A stretch of 24,246 bases of DNA from a virus, in the IMG/VR virus record IMGVR_UViG_3300042945_000926, positions 1 through 24,246 of that record; one strand, written 5' to 3'. A program made the position numbers and the translations under genes. The notes under the pieces were generated by a model that saw only the letters and a program-made list of their open reading frames with translations, did not search any database and was not told where the DNA came from. Below, piece after piece: positions 1 through 6,420 of this stretch (positions within the stretch are counted from its first letter, which is position 1; every line of letters starts with the position of its first letter).

Positions 1-458
1 GGGATGACATAGAATGTGTTTACCTCCTAAGATGGAAAGATATTGAAGATCTTGAATATGGAGATCGAGTTTTTGGATTTGCAGCAAATTTTGCTTTTGG
101 ATCAGTTAAAGCATTTACAAAGGCTATCTATGACCCATATTTATATTTCCTTGGAGAAGAGATCAGTTTGGGACTTAGGCTATCAGTTAAGGGTGTAAAC
201 CTTGTTGCACCACCAGTAAATGCAATTTGGACCAACTATGACAGAGATAATGGGAAAAGAGATTTTCACTGGGTTGACAACCAACTTTGGGGAATTAGAG
301 ATAAGGCTGCAAGAATTAGGCTTAGTCAGTTATTTCGTGGGGAAGATTTAGGTGTTTATGGATTCCAAGATGATATGGAAGAGTATAGAGCGTTGCAGGA
401 AGAAATGGGCCTTGACTTTGAATCAAAAGACTACATTAAGCCAATATATAAAAACTAA
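1..458 (+). CDS. GlcNAc-transferase-like protein (PF11397/GT60 type), C-terminal part, 5' cut by window
   Basis: The reading frame is open from base 3 to the TAA at 456-458, so the start lies upstream of the window. About 151 residues remain. The stretch DPYLYFLGEEISLGLRL followed by a short span and APP is the acceptor-side signature I know from the family of [Skp1]-hydroxyproline N-acetylglucosaminyltransferases (D-P-x-L-x-F-x-GEE-x-x-x-x-RL...P). The catalytic DxD half would be upstream and is not visible. The family transfers GlcNAc from UDP-GlcNAc to hydroxyproline in eukaryotic Skp1. Bacterial and phage members are mostly uncharacterised. A TTG at 168 could be read as a start, but the family motif runs straight across it, so it is not the real one. 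The next gene is a dioxygenase-like protein 34 nt downstream, which suggests that one enzyme modifies a residue and the other glycosylates it. The family call is fairly firm; the substrate is unknown. Confidence 0.7.
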   Translation, partial: DDIECVYLLRWKDIEDLEYGDRVFGFAANFAFGSVKAFTKAIYDPYLYFLGEEISLGLRLSVKGVNLVAPPVNAIWTNYDRDNGKRDFHWVDNQLWGIRDKAARIRLSQLFRGEDLGVYGFQDDMEEYRALQEEMGLDFESKDYIKPIYKN

Positions 459-492
459 AATGTGCACCTAAAGGTATGATATAGGAGATAAA

Positions 493-1056
493 ATGATTCA
501 AGAGCCCAAAATAATTGAAAATGTTTTAAAAAGGGAAGCGTTTGATAGTTTTACAAATTCTATGAAATCTTCTTATAAAACTTTTTCATATGACCCAAGA
601 TTTGGAAGATATTGTGTAGGGGATGGATACTCTGAAGAGTTTAAGGCTATCTTTGAAGATACAGTTGATGTTGCTAGGAAAGCCTTTAGCAGTGAAACCT
701 TAATGCCAACATATGCCCTATTTGCACACTATGAAGGGAAAGCAAGCCTTTACAAACACAAAGATGATAACGCATGCACTTATACCTTAGATCTGTGTCT
801 TTATCAAAATGATCCTTGGGATTTATATGTAGAAGATACACCATATACCCTATTCCCAAACCAAGCATTGGCTTATTATGGAAACGAGCAAATGCATTGG
901 AGAGAAGACTTTCCAAACCCAGAAACTCAAAATGTTGCAATGATCTTTTTTCATTATGCAGAGCCAGATCACTGGTATTTTACAAAGGGTCCAAGTTACA
1001 TCGATGTAATTACAGGGAAAATGACAAAGGCACAATGGAATTTAGAAAATTGGTAA
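493..1056 (+). CDS. 2OG-Fe(II) dioxygenase-like protein
   Basis: 187 residues, preceded by a good ribosome site (aggaga, 6 nt before the ATG). A central H89-K90-D91 followed by H135 (in MHWRE) looks like the HxD...H iron triad of the 2-oxoglutarate/Fe(II) double-stranded beta-helix fold. The segments around it (YTLDLCLYQ, PWDLYVED, ALAYYGNEQMHW) have the alternating beta-strand character expected of that fold. Known members hydroxylate proline, lysine, asparagine or small molecules. The C-terminal HYAEPDHWYF stretch may form the end of the barrel, with H154 and H160 as alternative ligands. It follows a GlcNAc-transferase-like gene and precedes an SGNH-hydrolase-like gene, so it probably belongs to a modification cassette. 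The 2-oxoglutarate-binding arginine or lysine cannot be placed with certainty. No signal peptide or membrane segment is visible. Confidence 0.62.
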   Translation: MIQEPKIIENVLKREAFDSFTNSMKSSYKTFSYDPRFGRYCVGDGYSEEFKAIFEDTVDVARKAFSSETLMPTYALFAHYEGKASLYKHKDDNACTYTLDLCLYQNDPWDLYVEDTPYTLFPNQALAYYGNEQMHWREDFPNPETQNVAMIFFHYAEPDHWYFTKGPSYIDVITGKMTKAQWNLENW

Positions 1057-1062
1057 ACATCA

Positions 1063-1851
1063 ATGTTTAATTTTTTTACACAAAATATTACAACAGCAGA
1101 TTACAATATGCGGCGAGGTCGTGTGTATAAAAAAACTCGGGGAGAAGATTACATTCCAGATAGGGTTAGTGATGATCCTGCTGTAAATAATATGGACTAC
1201 ACTCTAAATAATTATGGACATAGGTCTAGTGATTTTGTAAAAGATCATCAAGGATTCCACATTCTTTTTGCTGGATGCTCATTTACTTTTGGAGAAGGGC
1301 TGCCATATAAAGAAAACTGGTCAGGAAGACTTTATGAAAAAATGAAAGATTTGTATACCCTAGACGATTATTTTTCTTTAGGGTTTTTAAACGGAGTATC
1401 GTCTAATATCATTTATAACATATTGTTATACTGTAAAGAATTTGGAAAGCCCGATGCCATATTTTGTTTATTGCCACACTCTGTTAGAAAAGTTGATTTT
1501 GTTAAAAGATATTTTATTATAGATTCTGATTATGACAGACGTCATTTAGAGTTGGGAAGGCTTGAAGTTCTAAAGTCTATAACCTTTTTAGAGGAATACT
1601 GCGAAGCATCAGGAATTAAATTAATTTGGTCAACATGGAATAACGCAGATGCTAAGGTATACTCTAAGTTAGATTTTAAAAATTTTGTTTTTTTAGAAGA
1701 TGTAGATATTTTTATGAATGCAAAAAACAAAGAGGAGTCCTCTGACCCATTCTATGAAATAGCAAGAGATGGAGATCACCCAGGACTAAAATATTCCGAT
1801 GGTTTATCAAATATATTTTTAGATAGTTTTAAGGAAAAATATGTTAAATAA
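1063..1851 (+). CDS. SGNH/GDSL-hydrolase-like protein
   Basis: 262 residues, starting 6 nt after the previous stop. Residues 66-80 (HILFAGCSFTFGEGL) match block I of SGNH hydrolases, with S73 as candidate nucleophile inside G-C-S-F-T-F-G. Near the C-terminus D236-G-D-H239 fits the DxxH block V that supplies the catalytic Asp and His. In between, NGVSSNIIYNILLYC could hold the block II Gly and the block III Asn. Families of this fold hydrolyse esters on acylated sugars, lipids or peptidoglycan. Phage versions next to sugar-modifying genes often act on acetylated glycans, which I infer but cannot see here. There is no signal peptide, so it is cytoplasmic or carried in the virion. The last 11 nt overlap a possible 34-codon ORF. 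A bidirectional intergenic region follows, ending the + strand block. Confidence 0.65.
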   Translation: MFNFFTQNITTADYNMRRGRVYKKTRGEDYIPDRVSDDPAVNNMDYTLNNYGHRSSDFVKDHQGFHILFAGCSFTFGEGLPYKENWSGRLYEKMKDLYTLDDYFSLGFLNGVSSNIIYNILLYCKEFGKPDAIFCLLPHSVRKVDFVKRYFIIDSDYDRRHLELGRLEVLKSITFLEEYCEASGIKLIWSTWNNADAKVYSKLDFKNFVFLEDVDIFMNAKNKEESSDPFYEIARDGDHPGLKYSDGLSNIFLDSFKEKYVK

Positions 1852-1945
1852 AATAAAAGAAAAAACCTTTAGAATAAAAAGATCTATCCTAAAGGTTTAT
1901 CTTAAATTTAAAAAGCCTTTAAAGGGCGATAAATTTATATATTAG
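1841..1945 (+). CDS. Possible 34-residue lysine-rich peptide
   Basis: A short ORF begins at an ATG inside the last codons of the SGNH-like gene, with AAGGA five bases upstream, and stops at TAG 1943-1945. The peptide has roughly ten lysines and three arginines, then ends in DKFIY. It overlaps by four bases the end of the convergent lysozyme gene, and its coding bases include the hairpin that I read as that gene's terminator. AT-rich non-coding DNA tends to translate as lysine-rich, so composition is no support. The ribosome site is the only positive sign. Confidence 0.25.
   Translation: MLNKIKEKTFRIKRSILKVYLKFKKPLKGDKFIY
1863..1898 (-). terminator. Rho-independent terminator for the minus-strand lysozyme gene
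   Basis: A perfect 10-bp inverted repeat (AAACCTTTAG / CTAAAGGTTT) has a 16-nt loop. Read on the minus strand, the second arm runs into TTTTTTC then TTTTATTT, as an intrinsic terminator should. On the + strand the hairpin lacks a clear U tract, so it mainly serves the leftward gene that ends at 1942, although it may also slow rightward transcripts. Confidence 0.7.
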
Positions 1946-2505
1946 TGTGGAAATTTAGCCATCCAAGATTTAGTCCTTGGGGTAATTCCCTTCCAAGAAG
2001 ACCAATCTTCTCCACCGTTTGTCATGTAGTATGCAATCTCTGCATTCTTGACGGGATTGAATAGTTCAGCATTTGACTCAAGATCAAACTTAGTTCTACG
2101 ATCAGGGCCAAGATTGTCTATCATGTTTATTTGGAACATTCCATAAGACGAGTCACCAGTCTTGTGGTTTCCGTTAAAAGCCAGTGGTCGCCCATTTGAC
2201 TCCTTTTTAGCCACTGCCCAAGCAACTACAAGGTCTTTGCCCTTGAAGCCTACTAGCGAAAGCAGTTCCTTTAGTTCTAAATCAGTTAGAGAAACCTTAT
2301 TTTCAAAACTCTCTAACTTTTTTGCCTTAGAAACCAAAAAAACCTCTTTCGAGGTAGTTTCCAACGGCTGAGCCTGTTCAAGGCTAAGATTGTTCTTCGT
2401 GCTTAGTTCTGGCGTAGCATTAGCAGCATTAGAAAATACACTGACAAGTGCCACGATACTGAGTGTGCTAATGATCTCTTTGTTTCTTTCGATAAATTTA
2501 ATCAT
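1942..2505 (-). CDS. Secreted lysozyme / lytic-transglycosylase-like protein
   Basis: 187 residues when started at the ATG at 2505-2503, which has a perfect AAGGAGG ribosome site (2517-2511). A start nine codons further upstream is possible but has no such site. Residues 1-30 form a signal peptide: a charged N-terminus (IKFIERNKE), a hydrophobic core and an ANA cleavage site. The C-terminal half (about 88-187) is lysozyme-like: AVAKKESNGRP supplies catalytic Glu102, SSYGMFQINM (119-128) is the SYGxxQIN element of SLT folds, and GGEDWSSW lies near the end. It should cleave peptidoglycan glycan strands outside the membrane after Sec export. It is the only minus-strand gene here, between convergent and divergent + strand units, with its own promoter and terminator. 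It could be an endolysin that needs no holin for export, or a wall-remodelling protein. Confidence 0.75.
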   Translation of the reverse strand: MIKFIERNKEIISTLSIVALVSVFSNAANATPELSTKNNLSLEQAQPLETTSKEVFLVSKAKKLESFENKVSLTDLELKELLSLVGFKGKDLVVAWAVAKKESNGRPLAFNGNHKTGDSSYGMFQINMIDNLGPDRRTKFDLESNAELFNPVKNAEIAYYMTNGGEDWSSWKGITPRTKSWMAKFPH

Positions 2506-2552
2506 AGTTTCCTCCTTAGAAAACAATAACACCCTGGTAGGTGTCTATACCA

Positions 2553-2582
2553 AGTATAACATGAATTTTCCCCAAAAGTCAA
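2553..2582 (-). promoter_or_regulatory. Sigma-70-type promoter for the lysozyme gene
   Basis: On the minus strand TTGACT (2582-2577) is followed after 18 bp by TATACT (2558-2553), with TGt just before it as an extended -10. Transcription should begin near 2546, giving a leader of about 40 nt. That leader contains the perfect Shine-Dalgarno and a small hairpin (ACACC/GGTGT at 2529-2533 and 2540-2544). This is the only promoter in the window with a near-consensus -35. Confidence 0.7.
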
Positions 2583-2592
2583 CTTTGAAAGG

Positions 2593-2601
2593 TGGTATAA
2601 T
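2593..2601 (+). promoter_or_regulatory. Extended -10 promoter, leaderless start for the gene at 2610
   Basis: TGg-TATAAT ends 8 nt before the ATG at 2610. With a normal -10 to start distance the transcript begins at or beside the A of the ATG, and no Shine-Dalgarno is present. It lies back to back with the lysozyme promoter. Confidence 0.68.
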
Positions 2602-2609
2602 AAAGTATT

Positions 2610-3125
2610 ATGGCAACAGGCTCATCAAATAGATTTAATTTACCATATCCACTAGATACTAATCCAGTTAATGTTCATGGAGATATCAAGCAACTTGTGG
2701 ATAAACTAGAAGTGGTTTTACCACCACTAGGTGTCTCATACTTTGAGATTCAAGTAATTAATAATTCAGGATCAGCAATTGGAGCAGCAACACCAGTTTA
2801 CGCAACTGGATATACAACAAAAACAACAATTGCAGTATCTCTTCCATCTACAACAAAACCAATACTTGGATTAACAAAAACATCAATTGCCAATAATGCA
2901 GAAGGAATCGTAGTTGTTGCAGGAATACTAGAAGGAGTCAACACCTCATCGTTTGTTAGTGGAGATGTTTTGTATGTTGCACCTGGTGGAGGATTAACAA
3001 ATGTTCAAGCAGGTGGGGCAGTTGGAGTTGTTGCACATGCAGCCTCTGCTGCATCAAATGGAATTATTATTGTTGAGGCAAAAGGCAACGGGACATGGGG
3101 GGCACTTAAGGCTGGACTAGCCTAA
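2610..3125 (+). CDS. Virion tail/baseplate-associated beta-rich protein
   Basis: 171 residues. The N-terminus (RFNLPYPLDTNPVNVHGDIKQLVDKLEVVLP) resembles a short attachment segment common at the start of phage tail appendage proteins. The rest matches a beta-rich module I know from tail fibres: a strand with VINNSGSAIGAATPVYATG, an ILGLTKTSIANNAEGIVVVAGILEGV core and an FVSGDVLYVAPGGGLT turn. That module forms small trimeric knobs or collars. The gene begins ATG-GCA directly behind an extended -10 box, so its message is probably leaderless. It heads the eight-gene tail block. The protein is small with no enzymatic motif, so a structural role is the reasonable reading. Which part of the tail it occupies is not visible. 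Confidence 0.6.
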   Translation: MATGSSNRFNLPYPLDTNPVNVHGDIKQLVDKLEVVLPPLGVSYFEIQVINNSGSAIGAATPVYATGYTTKTTIAVSLPSTTKPILGLTKTSIANNAEGIVVVAGILEGVNTSSFVSGDVLYVAPGGGLTNVQAGGAVGVVAHAASAASNGIIIVEAKGNGTWGALKAGLA

Positions 3126-3128
3126 GAG

Positions 3129-3137
3129 TGATATAAT
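3129..3137 (+). promoter_or_regulatory. Extended -10 promoter, leaderless start for the gene at 3143
   Basis: TGa-TATAAT sits directly after the previous stop and ends 5 nt before the ATG at 3143. There is no room for a ribosome site, so the message should start at the AUG. Confidence 0.68.
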
Positions 3138-3142
3138 AAACT

Positions 3143-3559
3143 ATGGCAACCTTAAGAAATGTATCGTCTGGCTCATACAATGTTGGAAACACTCCTCCAA
3201 TTATTGTTTGGACTGTTGTTAGTGGTGACACAGCATCGTTTAGAGTTTATGTTACTGATGATGCACAGGTCCCGCTAAATATTCCAGATTGGGATATTCT
3301 TATGCAGATCAAAAGACCATCACTTGAGTCTAATGCTGGATATGTAACTGATCAGGCAAGTTTAATTTTAACATTAATTCCAACTGCAGATGCAGATGAT
3401 GATGATGGGGAGTTTACGGTTTCACTAACTTCTGAGCAGTCACAACTTCTCGAAACAGGAGACATCTTTGACATTGAACTGTCTACAGACCAAAGAGCCT
3501 TAGTGTGGACTGTAGCCCAGGGCAGTATGAAGATTATTGAAGATGTTACATCACTGTAA
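3143..3559 (+). CDS. Baseplate-like beta-sandwich virion protein
   Basis: 138 residues. The pattern VVSGDTASFRVYVTDD, WDILMQIKRPS, ASLILTLIPTADADDDDGEFTVSLTSEQSQLL, GDIFDIELS and VWTVAQGSMKI is a run of alternating beta strands like the N-terminal domain of phage upper baseplate proteins (BppU-like) and small tail sandwich proteins. A DADDDDGE loop is markedly acidic and may bind calcium; that is inference. It starts ATG-GCA behind its own -10 box. Its stop overlaps the next start by one base (TAATG), so the following gene is translated by coupling. Confidence 0.5.
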   Translation: MATLRNVSSGSYNVGNTPPIIVWTVVSGDTASFRVYVTDDAQVPLNIPDWDILMQIKRPSLESNAGYVTDQASLILTLIPTADADDDDGEFTVSLTSEQSQLLETGDIFDIELSTDQRALVWTVAQGSMKIIEDVTSL

Positions 3560-3789
3560 TGGCATCTGTTGAAATAAATAAAAAAAGTTCCAGCGCTACA
3601 GCAAAACTAGCAACAGCATTTGCCTATGGCATATTAAATGTATCTGGAACTGGTCAAAGATCTATAGCAATAAATGAGGTTTTGCCATTTAGGATAAGTT
3701 TTACAAATATAGGGGTTCCCAGTTATTCAGCAAACTCCCCAGCCCCAATTGGAATCGCAATTGTTGGATTCAATAATTATATACTTTAA
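3559..3789 (+). CDS. Small virion-associated protein of unknown function
   Basis: 76 residues, beginning ATG-GCA and overlapping the preceding stop by one base (TAATG), with no ribosome site of its own. The C-terminal half contains PFRISFTNIGVPSYSAN, then PAPIGIAIVGFNNYIL. The proline-glycine-rich, beta-like ending suggests a short structural peptide. I do not recognise a characterised family. Its position inside the tail block and its coupling to a baseplate-like gene suggest that it is a virion component made in equal amounts with its neighbour. Confidence 0.6.
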   Translation: MASVEINKKSSSATAKLATAFAYGILNVSGTGQRSIAINEVLPFRISFTNIGVPSYSANSPAPIGIAIVGFNNYIL

Positions 3790-3795
3790 AATCTG

Positions 3796-3804
3796 TGTTA
3801 TAAT
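3796..3804 (+). promoter_or_regulatory. Extended -10 promoter, leaderless start for the gene at 3811
   Basis: TGt-TATAAT ends exactly 6 nt before the ATG at 3811, the spacing that places the first transcribed base on the A of the start codon. No -35 or Shine-Dalgarno is evident. Confidence 0.7.
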
Positions 3805-3810
3805 ATCATC

Positions 3811-4257
3811 ATGGCAAAGATATCTATAGCAGCAGTAAAATCTAAATTCCAGACTGGCGATAGACCAACACAAGAAGACTACGTTGATCTCATTGACACT
3901 CTTGTGTCTCAGTCTACAGATTTAGGTTCAGCAGGTAACAATGAAAATACAATCAACGGTATTGAAAACGTAACTGTTATTGATAACTTTGATGCTACAG
4001 TTTGGCGTATGGTGAAGTATATTATTTCAATATCAAAGACTTCAGCAGGGGACAACAAGTTCTACGCAACTGAAATGACAATTCTTGTTGACGGAGACGG
4101 TGTTTCTGTCAGTGAGTATGGAACAATCGACAATGATGGGAATATTGGCACCATTAATGTCTCTCGCACTGGAAATACCGTGGCTATTACAGTCACTCCA
4201 GATCCTGCGATCAAGCCAGTCACAGCACGATATGCTCGTATTGGACTTAAGGCATAA
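3811..4257 (+). CDS. Tail-appendage protein with a reusable C-terminal beta domain
   Basis: 148 residues. Residues 1-40 (KFQTGDRPTQEDYVDLIDTL) look like the short N-terminal docking segment of phage fibre proteins. Residues 55-148 form a beta domain that recurs at the end of the large fibre at 4275-5873: both have (V/Y)xR(M/S)(V/A)K(Y/F)(I/L), then ATE/AEV, then D...(V/I)S(V/I)(S/T)EY, then NG, and a terminal (V/I)xVT. Related domains occur in cyanophage and other marine phage structural proteins. The likely role is a knob or trimer tip on the tail. The message is predicted to be leaderless and the first codons are ATG-GCA. It is followed after 17 nt by the large fibre gene, which instead has a classic ribosome site. 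Confidence 0.58.
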   Translation: MAKISIAAVKSKFQTGDRPTQEDYVDLIDTLVSQSTDLGSAGNNENTINGIENVTVIDNFDATVWRMVKYIISISKTSAGDNKFYATEMTILVDGDGVSVSEYGTIDNDGNIGTINVSRTGNTVAITVTPDPAIKPVTARYARIGLKA

Positions 4258-4274
4258 CTAAGGAGATATAAAAA

Positions 4275-5873
4275 ATGGCAACAGTAAATAAAGATTTTAA
4301 AATTAAGTATGGCCTGATCGTTGAAGGTGCAAATGCAACCGTAAACGGAAATCAGGTTCTTACAGAAGATGCATCAGATCAATACATCCTTGATCTCATT
4401 GGCGGAGAAACACTTGTAAAGTCAGTTTCAAATGAATTTGATGTAAGCGGTGCTGGAGAACTTTCAATTGATCGTGCTACAGTAGATGCTTATTACGATG
4501 CAGCAGGAGATGCTGCAGCAGCAGAAACAGCAGCGAACCTATACACAGATGGTAGAGAGACAGCAATTACATCTGCTTACCAGTCATACGCTGACACAGC
4601 AGAAGTAGATGCTAAGGCTTACACAGACACTCGTGAAGGAGCAATCACAACTGCTTATCAGTCATATGCAGATACAGCAGAGGCAGATGCTAAGTCTTAT
4701 GCAGATGGTCTAGCATCAAACTACGATCCAGCAGGATCAGCATCAACTGCACAGCAAAATGCAGAAGACTATGCAGATGCTTTAATCAATGATGCATCAA
4801 ACCTTTCAACAGAGGTTTGGTCAGCATACAAGACAAGCACAGAAATTGGACTTGCACAACAAGCAGCGGAGGATCATGCAGATCAGGCAGTTGCAGACCT
4901 AGTAAATGGTGCACCAGAACTTCTTGACACACTCAATGAGTTGGCAGCAGCACTTCAGGATAACCCAGATGTTATCTCTGATCTTCAGGGTATTGCAGCA
5001 GGAAAGCAAGATGCACTAACTGCAGGTTCAAACATTGATATTACAGGGGCAACAATTTCCGTAATTGGTCTTGATGCAGCAGATATATCAGACTTCAACA
5101 CAGCAGCAGTTGCAGCAACAGCAGCAGCATACGATATGTATGGTGCAGCAGCAGCAGCACAAGAAGCAGCAGAAGACTACGCAGATGGCCTTGCAATCAA
5201 CTACGATGCAGCAGGTTCTGCTTCAACAGCACAGACTAATGCTGAATCTTTTGCTACAAATGCAATTAATGATCTTGACACAGACGATATTGAAGAGGGT
5301 GCAACAAACCAATACTTCACAGATGCTCGTGCTAAGACTTCAGCAGCAGATCTTTTGACTGGTGCTTCACTTACAAACATTACAATCACTGGCTCAGGTT
5401 CAGGACTTACTATTACCGCAGAAAACGGTGTAGCAGATTCTGACACTGATGACCTAACAGAAGGCACAGGAAACCTTTACTTCACAGATGCTCGTGCAGT
5501 AGATGCTCTTGAAGCAGTTGTTCCAGACTTTACGGCAGTTGAGATTAACTCACTTGCTAAGCAGGTTGCATCAACAGTTTCAGTAGCAACTGCAAGCCAG
5601 GTAACAGCATATGAGTTCCTTGGAACAGAATATCGTTCAGCAAAGTTCTTAGTAAAGACAGCACAAGGCTCACACACAGATGTTGCAGAAGTTCTTCTAA
5701 CCATGGACTCTTCAAACAACATATCAATTACAGAATATGCAATGGTTGGAACTAATGGTTCCCTAATGACAATAACAGCAGACTATGTTGAAGTTGGCAC
5801 TACTGTAAGACTTCGTGTAACAACAGCGAACAACACTTCAGTTGTAACAGTTGTTGGAACATTGCTTGCGTAA
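4275..5873 (+). CDS. Tail fibre protein, alanine-rich repeats with C-terminal beta tip
   Basis: 532 residues, started by a strong aaggag site. Residues 1-20 (MATVNKDFKIKYGLIVEG) match the N-terminus of the fibre at 5909, probably the shared virion-attachment segment. Residues 80-205 and 290-335 are alanine-rich helical repeats (AETAANLYTD, AYQSYADTAE, GSASTAQxNAE) suited to a trimeric coiled coil. Residues 211-230 carry the GAPELLDTLNELAAAL element that also occurs twice in the fibre at 6421. Residues 340-353 and 395-408 are two copies of the EGxxNxYFTDARA fibre repeat known from T4-like and cyanophage fibres. Residues 437-532 are the beta tip shared with the 3811 gene. It should be a long receptor-binding or connector fibre. 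Nucleotide composition is biased to CAGCAG-type alanine codons. Confidence 0.8.
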   Translation: MATVNKDFKIKYGLIVEGANATVNGNQVLTEDASDQYILDLIGGETLVKSVSNEFDVSGAGELSIDRATVDAYYDAAGDAAAAETAANLYTDGRETAITSAYQSYADTAEVDAKAYTDTREGAITTAYQSYADTAEADAKSYADGLASNYDPAGSASTAQQNAEDYADALINDASNLSTEVWSAYKTSTEIGLAQQAAEDHADQAVADLVNGAPELLDTLNELAAALQDNPDVISDLQGIAAGKQDALTAGSNIDITGATISVIGLDAADISDFNTAAVAATAAAYDMYGAAAAAQEAAEDYADGLAINYDAAGSASTAQTNAESFATNAINDLDTDDIEEGATNQYFTDARAKTSAADLLTGASLTNITITGSGSGLTITAENGVADSDTDDLTEGTGNLYFTDARAVDALEAVVPDFTAVEINSLAKQVASTVSVATASQVTAYEFLGTEYRSAKFLVKTAQGSHTDVAEVLLTMDSSNNISITEYAMVGTNGSLMTITADYVEVGTTVRLRVTTANNTSVVTVVGTLLA

Positions 5874-5908
5874 TAAAAAATAAAAATAGTTGGAAGAAGG
5901 AGAAGTAA

Positions 5909-6364
5909 ATGGCAACAGTAGAAAAAGACTTTAAGGTCAAGAATGGACTTCAAGTTTCACTTGGGGGATCATTCGGCGGTGCAGTAACAGTAGGAGCACC
6001 AACTCTTGCAGCACATGCAGCAACCAAGGAGTATGTAGATTCTGTGACAGGGTCTATGGCTGTAGGCACAACTCCTCCTTCTTCACCAACTAATGGAACA
6101 CAGTGGCTAGACACTCTAACAAATAGAGTTAATTTTTATTACAACGGATCTTGGTATACCCAAGCAACCATTGACGACACACAAAATCTTCCACAGCACA
6201 TTCACGATACCGCAATTGATGGAACTGGATTCATAGTATCTCAATTTTATGATGGGTCAACATTTAATGCACCACAGGGATCAGGAATCGATGCTGGTGG
6301 ACCGTCTACAACAACCTGGACAGTTGTTTTTGACGGAGGAACTGTAATAGATAACTTCAACTAA
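5909..6364 (+). CDS. Short tail fibre protein
   Basis: 151 residues, with an aagaaggagaag ribosome site. The N-terminal MATVEKDFKVKNGL is nearly the same as the start of the 532-residue fibre, so both probably dock at the same virion site or share a folding nucleus. AAHAATKEYVDS (34-45) is the helix/linker motif (ATKxYVD) that recurs in phage fibres. PTNGTQWLDTLTNRVNFYYNGSWY (61-84) is a beta-hairpin module also typical of fibre proteins. The C-terminus, rich in Thr, Gly and Asp, has no enzymatic motif. The gap to the next gene holds a promoter and a leader hairpin, so this gene ends the 4275-6364 transcription unit or is at least followed by a new start. Confidence 0.7.
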   Translation: MATVEKDFKVKNGLQVSLGGSFGGAVTVGAPTLAAHAATKEYVDSVTGSMAVGTTPPSSPTNGTQWLDTLTNRVNFYYNGSWYTQATIDDTQNLPQHIHDTAIDGTGFIVSQFYDGSTFNAPQGSGIDAGGPSTTTWTVVFDGGTVIDNFN

Positions 6365-6370
6365 AATTGA

Positions 6371-6379
6371 TGTTATAAT
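6371..6379 (+). promoter_or_regulatory. Extended -10 promoter with leader for the fibre gene at 6421
   Basis: TGt-TATAAT predicts initiation near 6386, giving a leader of about 35 nt. Unlike the leaderless genes upstream, this leader carries a hairpin and a good ribosome site (aaggag). Confidence 0.62.
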
Positions 6380-6393
6380 AAGACTATAAAATA

Positions 6394-6408
6394 AGTGGCA
6401 GCCCCACT
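6394..6408 (+). promoter_or_regulatory. Leader hairpin next to the ribosome site of the 6421 fibre gene
   Basis: AGTGG and CCACT form a 5-bp stem around a 5-nt loop, followed two bases later by the GGAG of the ribosome site. It lies near the predicted 5' end of the message and could protect the RNA or hold the site open. The stem is short, so it could also be chance. Confidence 0.35.
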
Positions 6409-6420
6409 AAGGAGATATAA

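Noticed and set aside
475-480. TATGAT as a -10 box before the gene at 493
   Set aside because: It would place the start of the message at or after the ribosome site of that gene, which is strong. The gene is more likely read from the upstream unit.
5065-5467. Glutamine-rich ORF on + (5065-5358) and a minus-strand ORF (5201-5467)
   Set aside because: Both arise from the CAG/GCA-rich fibre repeat read out of frame. The poly-Gln peptide has no start signal.
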